Assembly: GCA_029204225.1 (NCBI GenBank)
Contig: CM055107.1
Coordinates: forward strand, 45,613,071 to 45,677,070
DNA: 64,000 nucleotides
Origin: Diphasiastrum complanatum
Taxonomy: Eukaryota; Streptophyta; Lycopodiopsida; Lycopodiales; Lycopodiaceae
Direction: 5' to 3'
The notes under the pieces are model-generated. The model saw only the letters and a program-made list of their open reading frames with translations, was not told the origin of the DNA and searched no databases. Every line of letters begins with the position of its first letter. Position 1 is the first letter of the stretch. The position numbers were made by a program, and so were the translations under genes. Below are positions 50,489-62,176 of the stretch, in pieces.

Positions 50489-51179
50489 TGTGAAAAATTG
50501 CCTACATTGGCAAATCTAGCCATGTAGAATGTTGTACATTTTGTCAATATTGTTTGTTGGTTACTTCAATGGCCAAAGTGCCACTTGTACATACACACCT
50601 AAAGTAGGTTACCACGAGTCAAGAGGAGTGGTTGTGTCTATTTGGTTGTGATTCCTACTTTGTAGGATCTAGACCATGATTTATGATGAGATTTGTACCT
50701 ACCATGCACCTACCAAGCATGACTCTTGGATCTAGGCTAGGGTTTTCACATTAGGGCAAGAAAGTGGAGTCTACTTCCTTATTACATGCTGGATTTTCAA
50801 CTAACTTTGCAAAGGAAGTGTGTTTTACTATGTATTCTCATTCTCCATAGTGAGAAGATAGAAACTTTTTGGAGCCTCAAGGAGAAACTCGAGTTTCCTC
50901 TCATTGTATGGTGATTACTCTATTTTTCCAATGAAACCCAGCTTTGGCACTTTGTAAACACTGTCTACAGGCCGTACTACAGCCTTATTTCCACACGTGT
51001 GGAGTTGGATTATACTAATTGATCAATGCTTTGATTGTCTCTACTTGTTTCCTATCAAGCTGCTAAACTAGATCTTGTTTTCTGATTACTAGTTTCTGAT
51101 AGATTGTTTAACAAGCATACAATCACCTTGTGGATCATTCAAAGATCCATTTATGGTCCTTAGTACTGTACTTTTCACA
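50489..51179 (+). repeat. Family 3 copia 5' LTR (691 bp)
   Basis: TGTGAAA...TTTTCACA ends, directly followed by the primer site. It shares blocks such as CTAGGGTTTTCA and GGCCGTACTACAGCC with 60478-61181. CACACGTGTG lies at 50992-51001. Confidence 0.9.
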
Positions 51180-51191
51180 TGGTATCAGAGC
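51180..51191 (+). other. tRNA-iMet primer-binding site
   Basis: TGGTATCAGAGC immediately after the LTR end, the standard plant copia primer site. Confidence 0.92.
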
Positions 51192-51814
51192 CAAGTACAA
51201 GGCCATTGATCTGTGTTTGAATCTAATCCAGTTTTAGCAGGTTTTGGTGCAAAAAGCTAGTATTGGAAGGGCGAGCTGGTATCCAGGTTCTGGTGACGGG
51301 ATTTGATCCCAAACTTTTTCAGGATCAAAATCCATACTGTTCACACGTGTGGGCATCTCTGAACCAGCATTTAATAACCCATATTCATTGGATCATAGAA
51401 AATTCATCTAGTGTCAGTTTGATGTAATTTTTGGTGCAAATCCTAGGATAAGCTACCAAGATCACTTGCCATTGATTAGTTTTGAATTTGTTTCATGAAA
51501 ACTAATTAATCTAGGCTGATTTCAGACCTTCTTAAAGTGGAAACCAGGTCTTGAAAGTACATCAAAGTGAATGAGAGAGAGAGAGAGAGTCAGTTTTTGT
51601 CCAAGAATAGCCAAGATTGGCAAGATTTGCTTGAGTGTAGTTTTCATCTCATCTTATCTTCATTCCAGCTTGTGAGGGAGTGATAGAATTGTGATTACAA
51701 ATCCATTTGTTGGATTAGAAGTCAACATTTGAGTGAAACACTACAAGTTAGAAACCTTTGTGAGTTTCAGGTACAAACAAATCTATATCTTGTGTGTAGA
51801 ATCTTGCTAGTAAG

Positions 51815-52437
51815 ATGGGATCAGTGGGAGCCTACCTTCTAGAAGCTAGTGAGAGGTTAAATTCTACCAATTATGCTATTTGGAAAGTGAGGATGGAGTC
51901 ACTAATGGTGCTCCAGGATCTTTATGAGTTACTAATAGATGATGAAGATGAACCTCTAGGTGCACAGGAATTAGTGAGATACAAGAAGAGGTCTAGGCTT
52001 GCACTTCACTGTATTAAGATGAATGTAAGCAATGATCTTTTAAGGGAAGTATCATCATGTAAGAGTGCTAAAGAGGCTTGGGAATCTTTAAAATCTATGT
52101 ATGAGTCTAGTAACACTTCGACGGTTCTCATGCTTAGGAATCAGATTCTACAAAGCATGAAGAGGAGTGATGAGAGTGCACAAGATTATGTGCTAAGAAT
52201 CAAGTCTCTTAATAGGGAGTTATCTTCCATTGGAGAGAAGATTCAAGATAGTGAGCTTGTTCAGATTGTCCTAAATGGTCTAGGGAGTGGCTTTACAAAT
52301 TTGGTCCAAAGCTTTGCAATCCAAGACACTTTGCCTACTATAGAAAAGCTACACAGTGTATTAGTAGCTGAAGATTGTAGGATGTTGCATACCAATGCAA
52401 GAATGAATGAATATTTCGATGTTACACTACTATAGAG
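51815..52437 (+). CDS. Copia Gag polyprotein (truncated, 206 codons)
   Basis: MGSVGAYLLEASERLNSTNY then AIWKVRMESLM, AKEAWESLKSMYE, and LVQIVLNGLGSGFTNLVQSF are the UBN2/gag_pre features of Ty1/copia Gag, which forms the particle shell. It is open from an ATG 624 bases after the primer site to a stop in unrelated sequence. The zinc knuckle and all of pol are missing. The best-preserved Gag in the window. Confidence 0.85.
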
Positions 52438-52831
52438 AAATATGTGCAATTAAATTAGATACTTTTGGTACTGATTTAGATTATGTTTTTATGACATGCA
52501 GCACATATCACGACATCATTTGATATTCTTTGCAAGAAATAGTGGAAGTCTTAGCATATGGTCATCGCAAGGAATGGAAAAATCTCATTGGCAAGCAAGA
52601 GTGACATTTCATAGAAGTACACAACATGGCGGGACTAGCACAAAAAACAGCTATATACTGCAACTTTTCCAATGGTTTTACAGAAGAATCCAAATTCTTC
52701 ATAATAAAAAATCGACGGATTATAAAAAATTTCAAAAAGCATGCAAATTTATACAAGCCAATAGGCAACAAACACACAATAAAATTTTGTATATTAAATG
52801 ATAATATTTACAAAGTACAATTTAGCAGTAT

Positions 52832-53410
52832 CTACTCTACTTCCGATACTTTCTCTAATGAAAGTTGCAACTTAGAATCATGCAACAATTTTCTTCTTTC
52901 GTATGGATCCAACAGCTCATAGTTTTCATGCTTACTCAGATCAACGTAAGCAACATACAATGCAAAATGAGATGATCTGAGCATGGAATTCACTGGTCCA
53001 TATCCTAAAATTTTAGCCGCAATGGTTTTCTTTACAAAAATTATTTTATGCACCTTATTAAAATTATGTCCTCCAAGAAAATGAGACAATGCCTTGATTG
53101 CCATAATCATAGTCTCAACATGTTGATGAAACTTTGAATGGGTAACACTTATCTCATTATTCTTGAAGAACTTCAGATAGTGCCCCAGTGCATGATCTCT
53201 TGAAAATTCTCCAGCAGAAGATCTCTACCCTTTTCAACGAATTTCAAAATCATCAAGGAAAATTGTTTTCTGAAATGAAAAAAACGAAGTAAGCTCTAGT
53301 ATATAATCTGACATAACGCCATCACATAATCTGTATTTTTTGTATAATTGGGAGTTCTTCTTGCACTCGTCTTGTAAACCACCAAGAAAACATCAACCAT
53401 CTGAATCTCA
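52832..53410 (-). pseudogene. Unknown ORF with few stops (about 190 codons)
   Basis: Minus-strand frame with about two in-frame stops, then a clean 92-codon end. It reads LQDECKKNSQLYKKYRLCDG, DYILELTSFFSFQKTIFLDD, HALGHYLKFFKNNEISVTHS, KALSHFLGGHNFNKVHKIIF and HFALYVAYVDLSKHENYELL, closing in LEKVSEVE and a stop. It is rich in aromatic and charged residues and reads like a real exon rather than noise. I recognise no family. It follows the copia RT fragment and protein X copy 2 in the same orientation and could belong to either neighbour or be a separate gene. Confidence 0.4.
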
Positions 53411-53499
53411 ATCGATTTGTCTATCAACAGAGTATTGCCTACTAAAATAAACAAAAAATTTTCAAGTAGAATATTTTTGTACTCCCAATCTGCAACAAT

Positions 53500-54210
53500 A
53501 GATGCATAGGTCCTTTCTCAAATGTAAATATCTCAGCACTCTAAGAGGTGCCTTTCAATGTGTTACTCTAGGATTTGACATAAATTGGCTTACTGTACCG
53601 AGACTGCATAAGCAATGTTTGGCATAGAAGAGAGATCCAATGATGGAGTGAAAAAAATACTCCTTCATTTTCTCCCTTTTTGGATCTATCAAGGACAATG
53701 TTCCTAAGACAATTTAATACTTGGATCCATAGAAAAATATATAGCTAAACAATTCAAAAAATCATAGTCATACAATAGATTTTCAATATATCTTTGTCAA
53801 TCTAAATAAAGAAATCTATTGGCCCTGTCTCTATGGATTTGATGCCAAGTAAAGTTTGTGGTTCACCTAGATATCAAATCGATAGATAGCATAGCTTTTA
53901 CGTCCTTAATAATTTTGATGTCATTGTCGAAAAAAAAATGTATCACTGACAATCAGTGTAATAATGATAAAGGAAATTCATATGGCCTTAGAATATACAT
54001 TCGAATCGTAAGAGCTAGGTACAAAATTGATTTACAAAGAAAAAATTTCTTTGGAGCCATGCTCATGGGAGGTGTTTAGTCCATACAAGGTCTTATGGAG
54101 TTTGCACACCATATCCTTGCCATTCAACTCATGGCCTTCAAGGTGGTCCATGTAGATCTCCTCTTCAACGCTTCCATTTAGAACAACCATCTACACATTC
54201 ATTCGAAGGA
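53500..54210 (-). pseudogene. Copia reverse transcriptase fragments
   Basis: Minus-strand traces: VVLNGSVEEEIYMDHLEG and DMVCKLHKTLYGLN (54205-54055), IIKDVKAMLSID with LGEPQTLLGIK (53960-53820), and SIIGSLFYAKH, VSQFMSNPRVTH, RVLRYLHL (53720-53515). These are the copia RT core, the LG..FLGI box and the pre-RNase H boxes in order, with many stops and shifts. Confidence 0.72.
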
Positions 54211-54379
54211 TTTCCAAGTTCTTTGTAGCTGCATTAAATAGTAATAATGTGATAGAATGCAATTTGATACAACAATAGTCAACAATTCTAGAATGAAAGT
54301 ATCATATATATGTGCATAGTTATCCAATCTTTTATTCTTTTGACAAGATCAAAACACACCCAAAAGTATTACAAGTCCC

Positions 54380-54960
54380 CTCTAGGACACATCTTATTCA
54401 CAATATCCAATCTGAATCCTGGTTGATCCTAGTCCAACAATGGACATTTTTGAACACATGAGATCTTCTACATCAACGCCTTTGAGTTGTCTTGGAAATA
54501 TAACCTCTTGAATCTATTCATACTTGCTATGTCTTCAAGTCTAATACACTATCCAAACTATCACCAATTGGCCTCTCGATTGCAATATTGTACTTGGTGT
54601 ATCAATGTGCATGATCTGTATCAACGTCTTTATTAAGGTAGTTTTGCCAGCACTCCCTTAGCTTGAAGTGCAAGACAAAGAAATTTTCCAATGGAGATAT
54701 CCATTTTACTTGTTAGGATGTTGGTCAATAGCTTATTTTAGGAATTTTAGACTCACTCATGTGATATCAATATAGATTCTTACAATCAGGTTGTGTCCAT
54801 AGTGTAATACTGGAATGCAATTTTCTATATTGATATAAAGGCATGATGATTGACAGGTATTTGCTGATAGTGAATCTCAGTTATCTTCCATAAGTTGGAT
54901 TGTTTTGTCAATATCTCTGCATTTGATCTCGAGCTCATGTCTTTTACGTACCTGCATAAA
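54380..54960 (-). pseudogene. P-loop-like region downstream of protein X copy 2
   Basis: After a possible acceptor (TTTTATGCAG) the minus strand reads VRKRHELEIKCRDIDKTIQL, then YINIENCIPVLHYGHNLIV, and after a gap GSAGKTTLIKTLIQIM (54657-54610), a Walker A-like sequence with a stop just before its Gly. QSRGQLVIVWIVY follows. An NTPase of STAND or Roc type is conceivable, but this rests on one motif in decayed sequence. Confidence 0.35.
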
Positions 54961-55010
54961 ACTAATACAAATTGTAGTTCATAGATTGTATTAGAAAGTT
55001 TTGACTGAAA

Positions 55011-56240
55011 CTATTCATAAAGGATTGAGTGTTTACATTTATTGACGAGTTTACCATTGAAAATGAATCTAAAGTCTGAAAGTACATCATCTTGTAGGAG
55101 CAATAGTTCTCGCCTGATGTACTTTGGACTCCAATCTTCTTCCACCTCAACACACGTCAAAACGACATCATTGCATATAATTTCAATATGTTTTTGTTTT
55201 GAATGTCCATTGGCTTCCAAGTCTTGATCAAGTGGCACCCATTTACCTTTATTTTTTTTTCATCTTTGATAATGGAGGCATAAGCTCAACATTTGTTTTT
55301 CAATTTGATGACGAAAGCACATGGAAGACATTTTAATTCTGCATTCTATTTCTCCATCTGATCTTTTGTCCCAGCCTTCATCCATAAGTTCAGATAACAA
55401 ACCATCTGATAAATTTTTGCATACAAACATCGTTGAAGTTTTGTGTACATTGACACTTGAAAAGAAAATCCACAAATATATTCAAGAAAATAAACCAACT
55501 CAATCTGACTATTTTTTATTCCGTGCTCATTTTTAATGAATTTTTTACATCATTATATATCTTGCAACGAAATGATTTTGAAACTGTAGCATCTGGTGCA
55601 ATCCATTTATAACTATCAGAACTAGGTAATGGAATTGGGACTATTTGTCCAAAAAAAAATTTTCTATCAGGAATGTACATTGATTCATAAAAAAAGATCC
55701 CACTATCAGCTAGATCTTTTGCAGTTCTACCTCAATATTGTTATTGTCCAATATCAGTGTGAATAACATCTAACACACCTGTTAAAGATGGGCTCCCATT
55801 CATTTATGTTGGATGGATATATATCTGCAAGAGAAAAATGACCAGATTGGCAAGTTTACTATTAGATATTTATGAATGACAAAAATCTAAGTATCAAGAT
55901 TATAATACTCACAGTTGTTTTTTTTGTGATCTTGACGGTTGAATCCTTGCACATTTATCTCTGAATGCATATATACATGTTGGACTAGAATTTCAAAAAT
56001 AGATTTTTCTCTTGATGATGTTCTGAAATCCAAAATTATGGCCTTCCAATAAGATCGAAATGATAGTTTTGACCATTTACTTTTTCAAAATGCTCCTTTT
56101 GATGATTGATGCATCAAAACCCAAGAGTTTTTTGAATATTTTCTTGGCACCCATAATCCATTAGCATCTTTCTCGTTGAATAGAAGCACAGAGTCAATTT
56201 AGGAGCACGGCTTCCTTGATGGCGCCATTCGTAATGTGCA
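55011..56240 (-). pseudogene. Unknown protein X, copy 2 (decayed, with intron)
   Basis: Unrecognised family, paralogous to copy 1. Minus-strand segments are FEILVQHVYMHSEINVQGF (about 56000-55913), an intron 55912-55825 (GTGAGT...CTCTTGCAG), YPSNINEWEPI and DVIHTDIG, SGIFFYESMYIPD with KWIAPDATVSKSF (55824-55560), and MFVCKNLSDGLLSELMDEGW to EKQMLSLCLHYQR (55475-55260). A further block unmatched in copy 1 (55238-55011) has VEEDWSPKYIRREL and DFRFIFNGKLVNK, which looks like a small beta-rich domain. At least two frameshifts and several stops occur. A copia Gag start lies 430 bases upstream in the same orientation. Confidence 0.6.
55825..55912 (-). other. Intron in protein X copy 2
   Basis: 88 bp with donor T|GTGAGT and acceptor TTTCTCTTGCAG, at the codon homologous to the intron in copy 1. 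Confidence 0.6.
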
Positions 56241-56670
56241 TGCAAAAATCTAAAACACTGAACTATGAATTTGAAAATTTGCGTAGACAAAAAGCCATGA
56301 ATCTAAGAAAATGTGTTGGCGTAAATTTGAAACACTGAACTATTTGGCGCCACAAATTAACTCTGGTTAACTTGTTAAACATAATTTGACAATGCACATA
56401 CATTAATGGTACATCGATTTTCTCATTTCAACCATCTGTCATATTCATTTTCAATATTTTCGGGTCTCTTCGGGCAGTGATGAGCTGGAAGGGCAGGCCT
56501 CATCAACCAATAGCATTTTCACATGCTTCTCGATGAAACAACAATTTATTTTAATAGTTTTTATTTTATTTATATTTGAAAAATTCTACGTTAGGTTTCA
56601 ATTGGTCCACATGGCAACAAAAATAAGAAAAAAATAAAAAAGCATGTTTTTCAAAGGCCCTCTTTGGGCT

Positions 56671-56850
56671 CTAAGTTTCTCTAATGCTCTTTTCATATCT
56701 CAATTGTTCTTGTCGTGTTGCTGGCCTCTCCTCCAAACCTACAACAATATCCAAAACATCATTCATCTCAAGAAGTGATTCCATCCTCACTTTCCACAAT
56801 GAATAGTTGCTTGAGGTAAGCCTATCATTGCGGCTATTTCCAGCAAGCAT
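56671..56850 (-). pseudogene. Copia Gag N-terminal fragment (59 codons)
   Basis: Minus-strand ATG at 56850 reads MLAGNSRNDRLTSSNYSLW then KVRMESLLEMNDVLDIVVG and ends in a stop after RYEKSIRET. It matches the copia Gag pattern of N-terminus plus NY..W..RM. It lies about 190 bases below the primer site of the LTR at 57045. Confidence 0.72.
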
Positions 56851-57032
56851 GGTGTGAAATTAGAATTCCTCAAGTTCATTGACCTAGAATGAGTTTTGAT
56901 CTACAAAAGATCCAACGTACATTTGCGAGAAACCCGATTTTTGAGTAGAAGTCAATCTAGCATGCTCTAGCATTGATATCTCCCCCAAATCCTTCACAGA
57001 TGTACTTGATCATTTCATCATCTAAAACACAA

Positions 57033-57681
57033 GCTCTAATACCATGTGAAGGATTTGGGATCAATTAAGATCCAAATCCATAACTTGATCTTTGGTTAGA
57101 AAAAGATCAACTCTACCAATCTTGCCAATGTAGAAAAATCAACATCTATTCAATGAAAGACATGCAAACTTAATAGGAACCCGATTAAAAATCAAACATA
57201 AGAAATGATGAAGTTTTTGTCTGTACAAAAATAATAAGATACTGTATTTCACACGTGTGGATCCAAAAATAACATAAAATAAGCATTCTACACACAAGAT
57301 TGCAAGATATTATAAATATAGTGCACCAATGGATAAGTGAACCCATAAGCATGAATTGAGATAAGAGAGAGAGAATGTGTCTCTCCCCATGAGTGTACAA
57401 CTATATATATCAGATCCATGACTCATTAATGAGTTTAGTTTCCCTCCATAAGAAAAGCCCTAGCATTAATGTGGACTAGATTCAAATGCCTCCAAATTCA
57501 AATTGAATATTCTAAAACTCGTGTACTACACTTTTCCACACTTTCAAAAAGTGCTTATTAAAATGCTTTTAGACTAATATAACTTTGAAAAGTGAAACTC
57601 TAAGTCTCATATGAAAATTGGCCTCAATTGCCAAATATACAAATATGATCAAAATAGCAAAACTAGTTGAAATTTCTCACA
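57033..57681 (-). mobile_element. Family 2 copia 5' LTR with primer site
   Basis: Minus-strand LTR from 57681 (TGTGAGAAATTT) to 57045 (AAATCCTTCACA), 637 bp. It is followed by TGGTATTAGAGC (57044-57033), a one-base variant of the tRNA-Met site. It is collinear with the LTR at 20707-21344, including CACACGTGTG at 57250-57259. The Gag fragment at 56850 follows in the expected place. Confidence 0.88.
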
Positions 57682-58430
57682 CGTCTCTCAACACCACAAG
57701 CTGTCGCGATCTTTCGCACCTCTCTTTTTCCAACATAGATAAGCTCACTCATGTATTCAAATAATTTAAGGACAATGGGTATAGGTCTTGGAATTGCATG
57801 ATATGGCACCAAAATATTTGGAAATTGATTAATATGTATTCGACATAATTCACAAAATTATTCAAACAAGTAAGTTGGTACATCTCATAATGGAGCCTCT
57901 CTTTAGGTTGGAGTAAAAATGTTTATTGTAAAACTACCATGTTAGCCAATTCCATGCAAGACAGAATCTGTTTCCTTTCTGCTCATCTTCTTCACTGCAC
58001 TATTTTGTAGTATGGTTTCCTCTTCCGCCTTCACCCTTCCCATTGAGCTCAAAACTGAAGAAGCTTGCATTAAAGACTCTCAACCTCGAAACCAATCAAG
58101 AAACCAACCAAGCAAGAACCCCTCACCATCTATTGCCATAAAAAAAAATCTACACAACATCCCTCCAACCTGAAATCTGCAGAAACCAATAAGAACCCTC
58201 TAGCAAGCAATTGCAGATTTCTGACATGAAGAATTATCCATACCACTCTCTAATTGGCTCATTAATGCTGTGATGGTGTGCACCAGATCCGATTTGGCAT
58301 ATATAGTTGTCACACTCCAGGAATCCAACATTGAAAACACTCAAAAGAGTGATGAAATACATTCAAGCAACAAAGAACAAAGTTCTTTGTTATTATAGTA
58401 ATTTTGCTACAACATTGTGCTTATTCGACT
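57682..58430. other. No recognised feature
   Basis: AT-rich sequence between the minus-strand LTR and the copia RNase H remnant. It may be the decayed pol of the latter. I cannot read any domain. Confidence 0.4.
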
Positions 58431-59471
58431 ATTTTGATTTGGATTGGGGAGGAGACTTAGACACCAAGAAGTCTACTTATGGGTAGTATTTCTACCTATC
58501 GTTTGCAGTAGTCTTCTGGAGTCTCCTGAAATAGTAGAAAATAGAAGTCAATTTCACTATCGTCAACCAAAGCTGAATATGTAGCAACAATGCAAGCAAC
58601 TAAAAAAGCCATATGGTTGAGGCTTCTTCTACATTCTCTGAACTCCAAAAAGAACAAACCAACAACCAATCTATTGCGATAATATCAGTTGTATTCAACT
58701 TTATCTCAATTCTAAATTTTATTCTAGGACTAAACATATAGAAATTTAATTTTGTTTTGTTCGAGAGAAAGTACATTTAAAACATCTAGAGCTGATTTAC
58801 TATTCAACAAATCGTATGGTAGCTAATATCTTCACCAAGGCATTGCCTAAAGATAAGCATTTTTTTTAAAGAGAATGCTAAATTTGAGGATTATCTAAGT
58901 GTTTGAAGTCGAATTAAGAGGGAGTGTTGGAATTTAATTCCACTTCAAACTTTCTACATCCCATTCAATCCAATTGTCTCTATATCTATTACTAGCTATT
59001 TCATTTGTTAAACTTCACACATTTGGGACACCCCAAAAGTGTGATTATGATCTCCTAAGATGTGGTGATTGCACAAAGATCAAGCATAGATTCACAAATC
59101 TAAGGCAAGAGCACAATGTAACATGCATATATCAAACACCAAAGTACATTCACATGTGTGGAGACTTGTGGATGAAAAAAACTAAGTATAGAAAAGCCTT
59201 GCTCTCGGGTAGAGAGAGAATCCAACATCAAAGACTCGGGTAGAGAGAGAAATCGAAAATAGCTCAAAATGTAGAAACACTCATTAATTTCAAAAAACTT
59301 ACACTTCCGCAAAAATTGTGCAATTAAGATCTACTTTATTCTTGTGTTCGCCTACTATTGTTGTAGTGCACGCACCAAGGGAATCAATCTACCATTGCCT
59401 TCATGTAGTAGTAGGATCGTTCTGATCCGATTGTTCGACCCATCTGACCTACATGGTCCCTTTCCCTAGCA
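58430..59471 (+). mobile_element. Copia RNase H end and LTR
   Basis: The + strand carries a degraded RNase H (DWGGDLDTKKSTYG, then in other frames TEAEYVA-, WLRLLLHSLN-, REKVHLKHLELIYY- and IFTKALPKDKH-like pieces) at 58430-58920. A polypurine tract (AAGAGGGAG) and an LTR 58925-59471 starting TGTTGGAATT follow. It is therefore the 3' end of a copia element, distinct from families 2 and 3 by its LTR. Confidence 0.75.
58925..59471 (+). repeat. Copia LTR (547 bp) with primer site after it
   Basis: Begins TGTTGGAATTTAATTCC after the polypurine tract and ends CTAGCA. TGGTATCAGAGC follows at 59472-59483. It has an internal-end signal on both sides. Confidence 0.8.
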
Positions 59472-59483
59472 TGGTATCAGAGC
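59472..59483 (+). other. tRNA-iMet primer-binding site
   Basis: TGGTATCAGAGC directly after the LTR end, as expected at the left of an internal region rather than at the right end of an element. Confidence 0.8.
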
Positions 59484-60459
<976 letters not shown>

Positions 60460-60477
60460 TAGCTCAAGTGTTCATGT

Positions 60478-61181
60478 TGTGAAGAATTGCCAAAAATTGG
60501 CAAATCTAGCTTGATCAAAAACCATGTAGTATAATGTAAATTTTGTACATAAGTGGATTCCACACATGTGAGGCCAAGATGCCAAATTTTAACCCACTCC
60601 TAATGTAGGTTAGGTCAAGTCCATATGGTTGGTCATGTCATTTTGGTAGTGATTCCTAGTTTATAGGACCTAAACCCTAGATTTAAGGTGAAAATTTGAC
60701 CAACTAGCTATCTACCAAGCATGACTATAGGAAATAGACTAGGGTTTCATTTTAGGTCAAGGAGAGTGAGTTAACTTCCTTTTTACATGCTGGAAATCCA
60801 CCTAACTTCAAGAAGGAAGTCAAATTTGCTATGTATTCCCTCTCTCCATAGTGAGAAGATAGAGAAAATTTTTGGAGCTCATTGGCAATCTCAAGCTAGT
60901 TCACTATGTACATTGAGTTTTTGTGATCCAAATGAAACCAAATCAATTTTTACTTGTTTCTCAGGTTGTAGGCCGTACTACAGCCTGTAGTACACACGTG
61001 TGGGCTCGGATTTCAATGTTGATCAATGCTTTTGATTGTTAATGCTTGTTGTTTGTCAAATTGCCAATCTAGATCAACTTTTTGATGACTAGTTTTTTGA
61101 TAAATTGTTAAGCAAGCATCCAATCACTCTTGTGGATCTTTTCTAGATCCATTTATCGTCCTAAAGTATAGTACTTTCACA
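60478..61181 (+). repeat. Family 3 copia LTR (704 bp), solo or 3'
   Basis: TGTGAAGAATTGCC to TACTTTCACA, collinear with 50489-51179. No primer site follows, so it is a 3' or solo LTR. The five flanking bases (CATGT and TATGC) do not match, giving no support for a solo insertion. CACACGTGTG lies at 60993-61002. Confidence 0.85.
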
Positions 61182-61555
61182 TATGCTTCTAATCTAATGG
61201 AGGAACTAGCAAGAACTCATAAAACAATAAAAGAGCAAATCATAAGAAATAACATCATTTACAACAACAATAGAAAGAAGCTTGAGCACATGAGGATGTT
61301 TGAAAAAGTGGTAGAGTTTCCTCCACTCAATTAAGCATGAACTATGTGTACAAGAGGTGCCTTTTTATTCTTGGGGAGGCCCTTGTCCCTTTGCTACTAT
61401 TGGCTATTTGGAAGTTGCAAAGATTGAAATCCAAGGCCCTTCAAGGAAACAAAAAGATCTAATGGTGCACAAAGTAGCACATTTCACCTACCACCATTTG
61501 ATTTTGACTCAAACTTAGAAACATGTAACTTTGGGCTTTTCTTATTATTTATTTA
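61182..61555 (-). other. Possible LTR body on the minus strand
   Basis: Sequence resembles the minus-strand LTR type of the 41-46 kb element (TTGGGCCTT, AAGCCCAAAG and an AATAAAAAGG TATA-like box on the minus strand near 61370). Limits are unclear. Confidence 0.35.
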
Positions 61556-61725
61556 CAAGGCCCAAGTCTCTTTTATTCTACGTTACAATATTTTACAATT
61601 TACAAATGTGCTCATTGGGTTGTGGGCTTATACACGTAGGATGCCATGGCCCTCGCAGCTACATCAATCTCTAGAATTTCATTTTTATTTTTGATGGGCC
61701 CATGTATTTTTGTACAAGTATTTCA
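61556..61725. repeat. Direct repeat of about 170 bp, copy 1
   Basis: Contains GGCCCAAGTCT, GTGCTCATTGGGTTGTGGGC and CAATCTCTAGA. Same as 63395-63566 with about 85% identity by eye. Probably LTR sequence of a minus-strand element. Confidence 0.7.
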
Positions 61726-62176
61726 TGGAATAGTAAGAAGCAAACAACCTTGGCATTATCTTCTAGTGAAGCAGAATACAAGGCAACAGGGCCTCCGACC
61801 TGAATTAAATAGCCGATGACTTGTTCCAAAAATTCAAGCCGCTGGAGGCTGTGCTCATCATTGAGTGGAAAGAAGACAGAATGCATGCCCTCCAACCAAA
61901 ATTGGAAAACCCATGTCTGGAACTTATTAGGCCATGGATGGCCGATCAATGCCGCTCTATATTACAAACGTGCCACTGGGATTTGGTCATTGATGCTGTT
62001 GGCGCCATTGCTTTATTAGGATAAAAATGGATAGGTGGTAAACTTATCGTCCCATTTGGTGGGGACCTTCATGAAAAAAGCGAGGTCTTGGGCGATGAAT
62101 GTTGCAGCCACATGGACTGTTGGATCTAGGCACTTGGAGTACCGCTACAAAAATTGGACCAGAGCCCTGTTGACAT

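Larger units (their letters stand above)
50489..52437 (+). mobile_element. Copia element 5' part (family 3): LTR, primer site, Gag
   Basis: LTR 50489-51179, primer site TGGTATCAGAGC (51180-51191), an untranslated leader, then Gag from 51815. It inserted head-on into the Gag of the minus-strand element at 48.8-50.5 kb. Gag is cut at about 52.4 kb. The related LTR at 60478-61181 may be its 3' partner, with about 8 kb of foreign sequence between. No matching target duplication was found. Confidence 0.82.

Noticed and set aside
60473-61186. Solo-LTR interpretation with target duplication for 60478-61181
   Set aside because: The flanking five bases (CATGT and TATGC) differ, so no duplication supports a simple solo insertion.
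61990-62015. TTGGCGCCATTGC as a primer-binding site
   Set aside because: GGCGCC is self-complementary, so it fits either strand, and no LTR end abuts it.
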